In this document: positions 1 through 6,663 of the stretch, piece after piece
Layout: each line of letters opens with the position of its first letter
How positions within the stretch are numbered: position 1 is the first letter of the stretch
NCBI GenBank assembly: GCA_024636075.1
Contig: JAGXHS010000127.1
Span: 1 to 14,375, forward strand
Length of the DNA stretch: 14,375 nucleotides
DNA from: Propionibacteriaceae bacterium
Lineage (GTDB): Bacteria; Actinomycetota; Actinomycetes; Propionibacteriales; Propionibacteriaceae
Direction of reading: 5' to 3'
The notes under the pieces: generated by a model
What the model saw: only the letters and a program-made list of their open reading frames with translations
Told to the model about the DNA's origin: nothing
The model's database searches: none
Translations under genes and position numbers: made by a program

Positions 1-376
1 AGACTCGTGCCTGGCTGTCGCTCAGGCCTTGGAGGACGTGGGGAAGCCAGTCGAGGGCACCGACCCGGTACCACGGGCGCCTTCCCGCCGCACGTGGGGA
101 AGCGAGCCAGGCACAGAGGGCGATCGGCAGGCCGTCCGCGAAGGTGAGGGTCGATGTCGCATCGAACTCGTGGAACGTCTGCGCCGAACCGGGAGCGGCC
201 GAGAGGTAGGCGCTGTGGAGGTTGTGGTTGCCGATGACCAGCTGCTGGTCAGCGTGAACAGCGTCCAGGATCGCCCCTACGACCTCGTTGCGACGAAGTG
301 GGGCAGCGCGTACGCCGAGAAGGCAGTCGACCTCAAGAGAGCGTGCCGCAGTCAACCGCGGAGTTGTGGACTCCAT
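1..376 (-). CDS. WecG/TagA/CpsF-family glycosyltransferase (GT26), N-terminal part only
   Basis: The visible 125 residues match the N-terminal half of the WecG/TagA/CpsF family, which transfers N-acetylmannosamine or a related sugar from a UDP-sugar to a polyprenyl-linked acceptor at the inner membrane face. Family landmarks are a hydrophobic strand followed by Asn-rich VIGNHNLHSAYL (about 47-58), then TFADGLPIAL (about 78-87), whose Asp (D81) aligns with the catalytic aspartate of the family, and RVGALDWLPHVL (104-115) in place of the usual RVTGSDLLP. The ATG at 376 is the only reasonable start, because an in-frame TGA lies seven codons upstream and no other start codon falls between. It follows the phosphatidyltransferase by 45 bp and is probably its operon partner. 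The C-terminus lies outside the window, so completeness and exact sugar specificity cannot be judged. Confidence 0.82.
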   Translation of the reverse strand, partial: MESTTPRLTAARSLEVDCLLGVRAAPLRRNEVVGAILDAVHADQQLVIGNHNLHSAYLSAAPGSAQTFHEFDATSTLTFADGLPIALCAWLASPRAAGRRPWYRVGALDWLPHVLQGLSDSQARV

Positions 377-421
377 CTCGTCGCGTGCCTTCGGTCAGGG
401 CGCAGGGAACGCTACTGAACT

Positions 422-1096
422 TCACCGCCTTCGCCAGACACGCCGCACGCTGTCGAGGGCGCTACCTAGGTAGAACAGCGCGCTGAGCCCGGCGACGATG
501 GGGAACCACGACAGCGGCAGGAAGAGGGGAAAGACGAAGAGGAGGAGCGCGTCCACCTCCACGGAGCCCGGATAGGGACGGAGGCGCCGCAAGGACCAGA
601 TGCTCGGTGTGTCCTTGACGGGGCGTGTGGTCCGTTCCTGTTCACCGAGGGCGAGGCGGCGGTACAGATGGAGCCACGCGGCGATGAAGAACGTCACGAG
701 CAACACCAACGTTGCGCTGGCTCCATGGGCACTCTCCTCGAGGGCCCGGGAACCGAGTGCCGCGTAGTTGGCGCCCACAACCGCTGTTCCGCCAGCGAGG
801 TCGAGGAAGGCACCCCAGGCGGACGTACGGCTGGTGACCCGCGCGAGCTTGCCGTCGACGCAGTCGAGGACGAAGTGCACCTGGAAGAGGATGACGCCCA
901 CGATGAGGTGTCCCGTGGCGAAGGCCGGGACGGCCGCCGCACCCAGGGTCAGCGCGACGATCGTGACGTGGACGGGCTGCACCTGAGGCAGACGGATCAA
1001 CCCGCGCAGCAGCGGGACCGCGATGGGGTCGATCACGAGGACCGTCCACCACGCGTCCCGTGGCTTGACCCCGAGGTCCGAGACGTCGCCGATCAT
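422..1096 (-). CDS. CDP-alcohol phosphatidyltransferase family membrane protein with altered motif
   Basis: This 224-residue polytopic membrane protein carries the CDP-alcohol phosphotransferase signature DCVDGKLAR (D78, D81, G82, A85, R86), then G95 and D99. Family members move a phospho-alcohol group from a CDP-linked donor to an acceptor alcohol at the membrane, using divalent metal held by the aspartates. The canonical pattern ends D-xxx-D, but here the last position is G103 (LDLAGG), checked at the codon level (GGA, 788-790). That residue is proposed as the catalytic base in this family, so activity or chemistry may differ. Hydrophobic segments lie around 43-76, 104-115, 126-148 and 182-212. 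The ATG overlaps the methyltransferase stop as TGATG at 1094-1098, which implies translational coupling. The donor and acceptor are unknown. In a glycan locus it may make a lipid anchor or add an alcohol-phosphate decoration. Confidence 0.85.
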   Translation of the reverse strand: MIGDVSDLGVKPRDAWWTVLVIDPIAVPLLRGLIRLPQVQPVHVTIVALTLGAAAVPAFATGHLIVGVILFQVHFVLDCVDGKLARVTSRTSAWGAFLDLAGGTAVVGANYAALGSRALEESAHGASATLVLLVTFFIAAWLHLYRRLALGEQERTTRPVKDTPSIWSLRRLRPYPGSVEVDALLLFVFPLFLPLSWFPIVAGLSALFYLGSALDSVRRVWRRR

Positions 1097-1806
1097 CAGC
1101 CCGCTGTTCGGCGAGCACCGACCACTTGGCCGGCACGCGATCTGAGGGCCCTCGCGAGTCGCACGCTGGCGCCCCGCACCGAGGGCTCCTGGACCATCCG
1201 AGGGTGGACGACGTCGAGCAGCTCGACCGGATCTCCCGGCTTGCCTTCGCGCGTGTAGAGGAGCGTGTTCTGCACGTAGTAGTAGGCCACCTGCTGGTCA
1301 CTCCAGAAGCGGCGCCGGAGGAAGTCGGTCGGCTGGAATCCGTGGGAGGCGAAGAGCTCGCTCCAGTAGCTCTGCCACTGCTCGTTGATGTGGTGTGTCC
1401 CGCCCTGCCCCGGCACGGCTGCACCGAACAGGATGGCGGGGGCGGAGCCGACGAGCGTCTCCACCAGTGGCGCTGCCGCCGAAGCCGGTAGGTGCTCGCC
1501 CACCTCGAGACAGATGGCGAGATCGAAGCTTCCGACCGATGCTGGCTCTCGCAGATCCATCGGGGAGAAGTGTTCCGGAGGGATGTGTAGCTGCGCTCGG
1601 TCGATGTAGGAACCGTCCACCCCACGCACCTCTTCGACACCGGCTTCGCTCATGGCCGCCAGCCACGTCCCGGTGCCGCATCCGTAGTCCACGACCGACC
1701 TCGGGCCGAGGGTCTCGAAGACATGTGGGACCAAGGCCCGTGCGGACCTCGCCGATGGCTCGGCCTGTGTCTCGAACCACGCCTTGTCGTACCAGTTGTT
1801 GCGCAT
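1096..1806 (-). CDS. Class I SAM-dependent methyltransferase
   Basis: This 236-residue soluble protein has a Rossmann-type methyltransferase core: motif I VVDYGCGTGTWL (38-49), an acidic ribose-binding residue in GVDGSYIDR (D64), and motif IV SFDLAICLEVGEHLP (93-107), followed by a segment with HHINEQWQSYW (138-148) typical of small-molecule and sugar-type methyltransferases. It presumably methylates a sugar or lipid-linked intermediate of the locus, but the substrate cannot be read from sequence. It is first in the leftward operon with the phosphatidyltransferase and the WecG-like gene. The ATG at 1806 has CAGGG about 7 bases upstream. It diverges from the GT2 gene at 1929. Confidence 0.87.
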   Translation of the reverse strand: MRNNWYDKAWFETQAEPSARSARALVPHVFETLGPRSVVDYGCGTGTWLAAMSEAGVEEVRGVDGSYIDRAQLHIPPEHFSPMDLREPASVGSFDLAICLEVGEHLPASAAAPLVETLVGSAPAILFGAAVPGQGGTHHINEQWQSYWSELFASHGFQPTDFLRRRFWSDQQVAYYYVQNTLLYTREGKPGDPVELLDVVHPRMVQEPSVRGASVRLARALRSRAGQVVGARRTAG

Positions 1807-1928
1807 CCTGATGCCCTGCTGGTCGAAGGTCGCTGGCTGCCGTGGAGCTGTTGGCTGTCGGCGCGCAACCTACGCTAGGTCGGCAGTAGGGCGCCGGCTT
1901 TGCGCCCCCCCAGGAGCCCAGGGCGGTC
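1807..1928. promoter_or_regulatory. Divergent intergenic region between the two operons
   Basis: These 122 bp separate outward-facing operons, so promoters for both directions are expected here (inference from layout). On the plus side a TACGCT at 1871-1876 could be a -10 element, but no well-spaced -35 is visible. A GC-rich hairpin, GGGCGC (1889-1894) with GCGCCC (1902-1907) and a 7-base loop, lies just ahead of the AGGAG ribosome site (1912-1916) of the GT2 gene and would be in its leader RNA. No operator or known binding site was recognised. Confidence 0.4.
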
Positions 1929-2798
1929 ATGCAGATGGAGCGGTTGAAAGCGAGCGTCGTGATCCCGGCGAAGGACGCGAGCGCGACGATCGGCGAGCAA
2001 CTCGAGGCTCTCGCCGCACAAGATCCCCCATTCTCGTGGGAGGTCGTGGTCGCGGACAACCGCTCTGTGGACTCAACCCGAGACGTCATCGCTGGCTACA
2101 TGGAGAGGATCCCAGGGCTCCGGGTCGTCGACGCTGGTGAGCGGCCGGGTGCCTCGTACGCCCGCAACGTCGGAGCAGCAGCAGCGGGGGGGGACCACCT
2201 GCTGTTCTGCGACGCTGACGACGTCGTGCGATCGGGCTGGGTCGAGCATCTCTCGGCGGCTCTCGATCGGGCTGACGCTGTGGGCGGCCTCCTCGAAGAT
2301 GGGGCCGTTGGCTCACCCAGCGGCCTACACGGACGGCGAGAGCGGTTGCAGGGCGGCGTCGACCGAGCCCTCGGGTTCCGAAGGGCGCTGTCCAGCAATC
2401 TTGGGGTTCGCCGCGAGGTGTTCTTCGAACTGGGCGGCTTCGACGAAACGGTCTTCTACGTCGAGGACTTGGAGTTCTCCATCCGACTGCAGGTCGAGGG
2501 CTACACGCTGGAGGGAGCTTCGCAGGCGATCGTGAACTATCGGCCAGGCGACACTCTGCGCTCGGATCTACGGCGGCAGTACCGGTGGGCCAAGATCCGC
2601 CCCAGCATCTACAAACGTTTCCGTGGTCAAGGCGCCCAGCGGGAAGCGCTTCGTGGACTCGCCAGGTGGGCTCTCGTCATCGTGGGTAGTCCGAGCGTGC
2701 TTCTTGGAGTCCGATGGCGGCACGCCTGGCTGGCGAGGGCTTCTCGTTGCGCCGGACATCTGGTGGGTAGCGTCCAAGCTCGCTGCTTCTGCCCTTGA
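1929..2798 (+). CDS. Family 2 glycosyltransferase (GT-A fold)
   Basis: This 289-residue GT2 enzyme transfers a sugar from a nucleotide-sugar donor to a growing glycan, probably at the cytoplasmic membrane face. It shows the N-terminal nucleotide-binding strand ASVVIPAKDASATI (8-21), VVADNRSVDST (40-50), the DxD-type metal site FCDADDVV (93-100; D95, D97), the acceptor-loop signature NLGVRREVFFELGGFDE (157-173), and the probable catalytic acidic pair in YVEDLEF (177-183). Length fits the family. The C-terminal 50 residues are moderately hydrophobic and may lie on the membrane. The start is ATG 1929 with AGGAG 12 bases upstream; a second ATG two codons downstream is possible. It leads the plus-strand glycan operon. 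The sugar specificity is unknown. Confidence 0.87.
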   Translation: MQMERLKASVVIPAKDASATIGEQLEALAAQDPPFSWEVVVADNRSVDSTRDVIAGYMERIPGLRVVDAGERPGASYARNVGAAAAGGDHLLFCDADDVVRSGWVEHLSAALDRADAVGGLLEDGAVGSPSGLHGRRERLQGGVDRALGFRRALSSNLGVRREVFFELGGFDETVFYVEDLEFSIRLQVEGYTLEGASQAIVNYRPGDTLRSDLRRQYRWAKIRPSIYKRFRGQGAQREALRGLARWALVIVGSPSVLLGVRWRHAWLARASRCAGHLVGSVQARCFCP

Positions 2799-3105
2799 CG
2801 ATCCACGTTGGGAGGGTCTGCCCGCAATGGGTCTGTCCGGCATAGCACGTGCCGGGCCCCGGATGGAAAGCGATCACGGTCCGAGGGCGAGTCATCCCCT
2901 GGGTCGCCTTGCTGTCCGACCGATCGCTCGCTAGCCGAAGTCGGACCCATGTTGGACGTCTCGGGGTTTCCGGCGCCGCAACGTGGATATGGTCCCGTCA
3001 GGTCCCGAATCCCGTAGCGTCGGGGACGGGCCGGTATCCCCATCGGGAAGCCGTCGGTCCACGAACCGCGAAGCTCCACCAATGCCAACTGACCAGGGGA
3101 TGAAC
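2799..3105 (+). other. 307-bp intergenic stretch without a supported gene
   Basis: No convincing coding sequence is visible. The frame of the next gene stays open back to an ATG at 2983, but those extra codons look non-coding (Ser/Pro/Arg-rich, no family match) and lack a ribosome site. An inverted repeat, GTCCGAC at 2914-2920 with GTCGGAC at 2940-2946 (19-base loop), and a weak GGGGA/TCCCC stem near 3020-3040 could be RNA structures or a weak terminator. A promoter for the downstream operon may lie here, but none could be defined. Confidence 0.4.
3095..3100 (+). promoter_or_regulatory. Ribosome binding site fixing the start at 3106
   Basis: AGGGGA at 3095-3100 lies five bases before the ATG at 3106, a normal Shine-Dalgarno spacing. 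The alternative starts at 2983, 3082 and 3100 have no comparable site. This selects the 462-residue form of the following protein. Confidence 0.6.
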
Positions 3106-4494
3106 ATGGCTGACGACGTTGGCCCCGTCCTGTTGAGCGTTGCTCTGCACCTACCGAAACAGAGTCGAAGAGGGTTCTTCGGTCACGAAGTGAGCTATCA
3201 AAGGGCGCTGACCGAAGCTGCTCAACGTCGGGGGATAGCGTCTGCCGTCATCGTGCCATTCGAGACCGATGCCGATATCCCAGGTCTGGTGACGCTCGGC
3301 GGGGGGACTGCCTGGGTCGATGGATTTCGGAAGCACCTCTCGAACTATGACCAGGAGCGCGTCACTGTTCTCTTCTACGAGGGCGACCTGGATACCTTGC
3401 GGTTCGCAGCGCACTTGGCGCAACTACATCCCGAAGTGGTATTCGTCGTCAATCTCTTCGGCAAGGATGCGAACCTGGCGGTACCCCATCTGAGCGAGCG
3501 GAGTAGCCAGCGCGGCCTTCATCTCCAACGGATTGAGAGGCCAGCAGCCGAGCAATCCCCATCGGACTCCATCCACGGTGACGCGCCAGCCAACGTCCTC
3601 GTCTACGCAGACACGGCCCGTCGTGCGGTTCTTGCTCGCACCTTGGGCCTGCAGAACGTCATGACCTGGCCCCTCTACAGTGTGCTGGACGTCCGCAGTG
3701 CGGAGCCACACCACCCGTCCCAAGGCCCGTGTCGGGTCGTCATTCCCATCGCGGGCCGCCAAGTCACACGTCAGTTGGTCTATGAGGTGGCCTGCGTCGT
3801 CGAGTTGTGCGATCGGTATGGCGCACCCGGGCAGCGGTTCGACTGGCACGTGTTTGGCGGTGGCTATGACTCCAATTGGCGAAGGCGGTCACGGGCGCGT
3901 CGCATGGCACGCCTCCGTAGTCTCGGGGTCCGATTCGACCCCGACGGGCTGTCCGGCGACAGCTACGCCAGCGTGTTGACTCAGGCAGACGTCATCTGGC
4001 TGCCTCAGCGAGGCAGCTACACGACCCAGTCGAGCGGTAAGGCTGCGGATGCGCTGGTGACAGGGACACCTGTCATCGCGCCCAACGGATCCTTTCCGGC
4101 TCAGGAGATGGACCGTTGGGTGCCCGGTGCCCCTGCCTACACCGGCGTTCGAGAAGCCGTGGAGATCCTGCTTCGGGCACCAGCACTGTTACCCCCACTG
4201 CGTGATGCCATCGGGCAACGGCTCGACGAGATCCGCTGGTGGTACTCACCCGAGCGAGCTGTGGACGAGATTCTGGATGCGTCGAATAGGGTTCACGACC
4301 GGTTGGCTCCGAGTGGGGGCAGGGAGAGCATCGCTGTCGACTCGCCCAGGCCCCCTGCGCCGCCGGAACGTCACATGGCACCCGAGAGTCGGGGAGCCTG
4401 GGTACGCCGCGTCGCCGAGTCGCGGCTAGCGCATCTCAAGGCCTCCTTCATCGAGGCGTGGGTCCGGTTGATCACCGTCATCCGCATCCGCTAG
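3106..4494 (+). CDS. Putative GT-B-type glycosyltransferase of unassigned family
   Basis: This 462-residue protein is recognised only at fold level. The N-terminal half has a HEVSYQRALTEAAQRRGI helix region (27-44) and strands such as VTVLFYEGD (86-94) and VVFVVNLFGKDANL (111-124). The C-terminal half resembles the donor-binding domain of GT4/GT1-like enzymes: CRVVIPIAGR (209-218), FDWHVFGGG (245-253), ADVIWLPQRG (294-303), then SSGKAADALVTGTPVIAP (309-326), which occupies the place of the usual E-x7-E motif. A Pro-rich linker (about 401-425) leads to a basic, amphipathic C-terminal tail (about 429-462) that could hold it to the membrane. The context (GT2 before, gmd after) supports a glycan role. 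The donor and product are unknown, and a non-enzymatic homologue is possible. Confidence 0.65.
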   Translation: MADDVGPVLLSVALHLPKQSRRGFFGHEVSYQRALTEAAQRRGIASAVIVPFETDADIPGLVTLGGGTAWVDGFRKHLSNYDQERVTVLFYEGDLDTLRFAAHLAQLHPEVVFVVNLFGKDANLAVPHLSERSSQRGLHLQRIERPAAEQSPSDSIHGDAPANVLVYADTARRAVLARTLGLQNVMTWPLYSVLDVRSAEPHHPSQGPCRVVIPIAGRQVTRQLVYEVACVVELCDRYGAPGQRFDWHVFGGGYDSNWRRRSRARRMARLRSLGVRFDPDGLSGDSYASVLTQADVIWLPQRGSYTTQSSGKAADALVTGTPVIAPNGSFPAQEMDRWVPGAPAYTGVREAVEILLRAPALLPPLRDAIGQRLDEIRWWYSPERAVDEILDASNRVHDRLAPSGGRESIAVDSPRPPAPPERHMAPESRGAWVRRVAESRLAHLKASFIEAWVRLITVIRIR

Positions 4495-4597
4495 CAGCGG
4501 CGACGGACATCGACAGTCCTCGCAGACTCGCAAGGCAACCGCGCCAGCACTCCCGGCTGCGCGAGCACGCCGGCTACGGTGATGCCCGTTGGTCTTC

Positions 4598-4603
4598 AGA
4601 GGG
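4598..4603 (+). promoter_or_regulatory. Ribosome binding site for the TTG start of gmd
   Basis: AGAGGG at 4598-4603 lies seven bases before TTG 4611. It is the only purine-rich site placed just ahead of the conserved N-terminus of the dehydratase, so it decides the start against the in-frame ATG at 4458, which lies inside the preceding gene. Confidence 0.5.
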
Positions 4604-4610
4604 CGGTGAG

Positions 4611-5657
4611 TTGGAACGGGTCGCGCTGATCACGGGCATCACGGGCCAGGACGGGTCCTACCTGGCCGAGCTGCTGCTCGAGAAGGGTTACCAGGTCCAC
4701 GGACTGATCCGCCGTGCTTCCAGCTTCAACACGGCGCGGATCGACCACCTCTATCAGGATCCCCACGAGAAGGACGTCCGACTCCACCTACACCACGGCG
4801 ACATGACGGACGGGTCGGCTTTGGCCCGACTCATCCGTTCGATCCGACCCGACGAGATCTACAACCTCGCCGCCCAGTCGCATGTGGCGGTGTCCTTCAA
4901 TCAACCGGAGTACACCGGCGACGTGGACGGCATCGGGGTCGTTCGACTCCTCGAGGCGATCCGGGAAGCGGAAGTGCCCTGTCGGCTCTACCAGGCCGGC
5001 ACGAGCGAGATGTTCGGTAACTCCCCACCTCCACAGAACGAGGACACCGCACTACAGCCTCGTTCCCCGTATGCCGCGGCGAAGGTCTACGCCTATCACC
5101 TGGTTCGCAACTACCGCGAGGCGTACGGGCTCTATGCCGTCACCGGCATCCTGTTCAACCATGAATCTCCGCGACGTGGTGAGACTTTCGTCACCCGCAA
5201 GGTCACCCGTGCGGTCGCAGCGATCGTTGCCGGCGAGCAGGATCGGCTGTACCTCGGCAACCTGGACGCGGTTCGCGACTGGGGGCACGCGCGTGACTAC
5301 GTCGAGGCGATGTGGCTGATGCTGCAGCGAGAAGAGCCTCGCGACTTCGTGGTCGGGACGGGCGAAGCCCACTCGATCCGTGAACTCTGCGAGCACGCGT
5401 TCGGTCGGGTCGGCCTCGACTGGCAGCGGTTCGTCGAGGTGGATCCGGCCTACTTCCGTCCGACTGAGGTCGACCAGTTGCGCTCCGACCCGTCGCGCGT
5501 GTTCGCGGAGCTGGACTGGAAACCACGGACCACCTTTGGCGAGCTGATCGACGAGATGGTCGATGCCGACCTACAGGAGGCCGGCATGACGCTGGCCGCA
5601 GCCCGCGCACGTGTGGCTCAGCGTTTCCCTGAGGCGGGTCAGGTTCAGGATGCCTGA
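4611..5657 (+). CDS. gmd: GDP-mannose 4,6-dehydratase
   Basis: This 348-residue short-chain dehydrogenase/reductase-type enzyme converts GDP-D-mannose to GDP-4-keto-6-deoxy-D-mannose in the cytoplasm, the first committed step to GDP-L-fucose and other GDP-6-deoxyhexoses. It has the Gmd hallmark GITGQDGSYLAE (9-20; NADP-binding GxxGxxG), RRASSFNTARIDHLY (34-48), NLAAQSHVAVSF (85-96), the catalytic TSEMFG (T131, S132, E133) and SPYAAAKVYAYH (Y154, K158), and LFNHESPRRGETFVTRK (181-197). The length fits the family. TTG 4611 is chosen because homology starts right there. A 51-codon extension to ATG 4458 would overlap the upstream gene and looks non-coding. It follows the upstream GT by 116 bp and overlaps fcl by 8 bases. 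Confidence 0.95.
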   Translation: MERVALITGITGQDGSYLAELLLEKGYQVHGLIRRASSFNTARIDHLYQDPHEKDVRLHLHHGDMTDGSALARLIRSIRPDEIYNLAAQSHVAVSFNQPEYTGDVDGIGVVRLLEAIREAEVPCRLYQAGTSEMFGNSPPPQNEDTALQPRSPYAAAKVYAYHLVRNYREAYGLYAVTGILFNHESPRRGETFVTRKVTRAVAAIVAGEQDRLYLGNLDAVRDWGHARDYVEAMWLMLQREEPRDFVVGTGEAHSIRELCEHAFGRVGLDWQRFVEVDPAYFRPTEVDQLRSDPSRVFAELDWKPRTTFGELIDEMVDADLQEAGMTLAAARARVAQRFPEAGQVQDA

Positions 5658-6663
5658 GCGAGTGTTCGATCTCAAGGGAGCCCGAGTTTGGGTGGCGGGC
5701 CACACCGGCATGGTGGGCTCTGCGCTGCTCAGGCGGCTCGCGTCGACCGACGTGGGCGAGATCATCACGGCGACGTCCGCAGAGCTCGATCTCAGACAAC
5801 AGGCGCCCACACACGCGTTCGTGCAGGACCAGCGGCCTGACCTGGCCATCATCGCCGCAGCGCGTGTCGGAGGTATCCAGGCGAACCGCAACGCGCAGGG
5901 TTCGTTCCTCTACGACAACCTGATGATCGCTGCCAATGCGATCGAGGCATGCCGGCTCGCCGGGGTGTCCAAGGTCGTGATCCTGGGCTCTTCCTGCATC
6001 TATCCCCGGGAGGCACCCCAACCGATCCCTGAGGAGGCACTGCTCACGGGACCGCTCGAGCCCACCAACGAGGGGTACTCAGTTGCGAAGATCGCTGCCC
6101 TTGAGCTAGCCAAGATGTATCGGCGTCAGTTCGGATTGGATGCGATCAGCCTGATGCCTACCAACCTCTACGGGCCTGGCGACAACTTCGATCTGGAGAC
6201 GGCCCACGTCCTACCGGCGCTTCTTCGCAAGGTTGTCGAAGCCGCACGCGAAGAACGCCGCTACATCGAGGTGTGGGGGAGTGGTCGTCCTCGGCGTGAG
6301 TTCCTGCACGTCGACGACCTGGCTGATGCCACGGTCTATGCCATCGAGCACTACTCCGACGAACAGCACCTCAACATCGGTACCGGTGAGGACATCAGCA
6401 TCGCCGAACTCGCCCGGCTGGTCGCCGAGGTAGTGGGCTGGGAAGGCGAGTTCTGGTTCGATCCGTCGATGCCGGACGGCGCGCCACGGAAATTGCTGGA
6501 CGTGTCGCGAATGCAAGAGCTGGGATGGTCCGCCGCAATCCCACTCAGTGACGGCATCGAGATGGTGCTCGCCGAGCGCAGCATCACGGATGGGGAGGCA
6601 GATCTGCCGGAAACCTCGAGTGGGGAAGCGGGGCGGCGGCGATTCCCTAGAGCGCTCCAGTGA
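5650..6663 (+). CDS. fcl: GDP-L-fucose synthase
   Basis: This 337-residue NADPH-dependent epimerase/reductase turns GDP-4-keto-6-deoxymannose, the product of the adjacent gmd, into GDP-L-fucose. It shows GHTGMVGSALLRRL (17-30), AARVGGIQANR (70-80), the catalytic Ser-Cys in ILGSSCIYP (111-119; S115, C116), YSVAKIAALELAKMY (Y143, K147), MPTNLYGPGDNFD (169-181), the acid/base His in HVLPALLRK (H186) and REFLHVDDLA (216-225). All residues expected for activity are present. The start ATG 5650 overlaps the gmd stop by 8 bases. The last roughly 28 residues are a hydrophilic extension past the usual end of the family. The symbols wcaG and fcl are both used for this enzyme. Confidence 0.95.
   Translation: MPERVFDLKGARVWVAGHTGMVGSALLRRLASTDVGEIITATSAELDLRQQAPTHAFVQDQRPDLAIIAAARVGGIQANRNAQGSFLYDNLMIAANAIEACRLAGVSKVVILGSSCIYPREAPQPIPEEALLTGPLEPTNEGYSVAKIAALELAKMYRRQFGLDAISLMPTNLYGPGDNFDLETAHVLPALLRKVVEAAREERRYIEVWGSGRPRREFLHVDDLADATVYAIEHYSDEQHLNIGTGEDISIAELARLVAEVVGWEGEFWFDPSMPDGAPRKLLDVSRMQELGWSAAIPLSDGIEMVLAERSITDGEADLPETSSGEAGRRRFPRALQ

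Noticed and set aside
29..418. Plus-strand open frame of 129 codons at the left edge
   Set aside because: The opposite strand encodes a clear WecG/TagA-type N-terminus over the same bases. The plus-strand product has no motif.
642..1640. Long minus-strand open frame of 332 codons overlapping the methyltransferase and phosphatidyltransferase
   Set aside because: It is a GC-driven shadow in another frame of two genes with clear family motifs. Its translation is Arg/Ser/Pro-rich with no recognisable domain.
2983..3105. N-terminal extension of the GT-B-like protein to ATG 2983
   Set aside because: The extra 41 residues are Ser/Pro/Arg-rich and without a ribosome site, while ATG 3106 has AGGGGA at correct spacing.
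4458..4610. N-terminal extension of Gmd to ATG 4458
   Set aside because: It overlaps the upstream gene, looks non-coding, and family homology begins exactly after TTG 4611.
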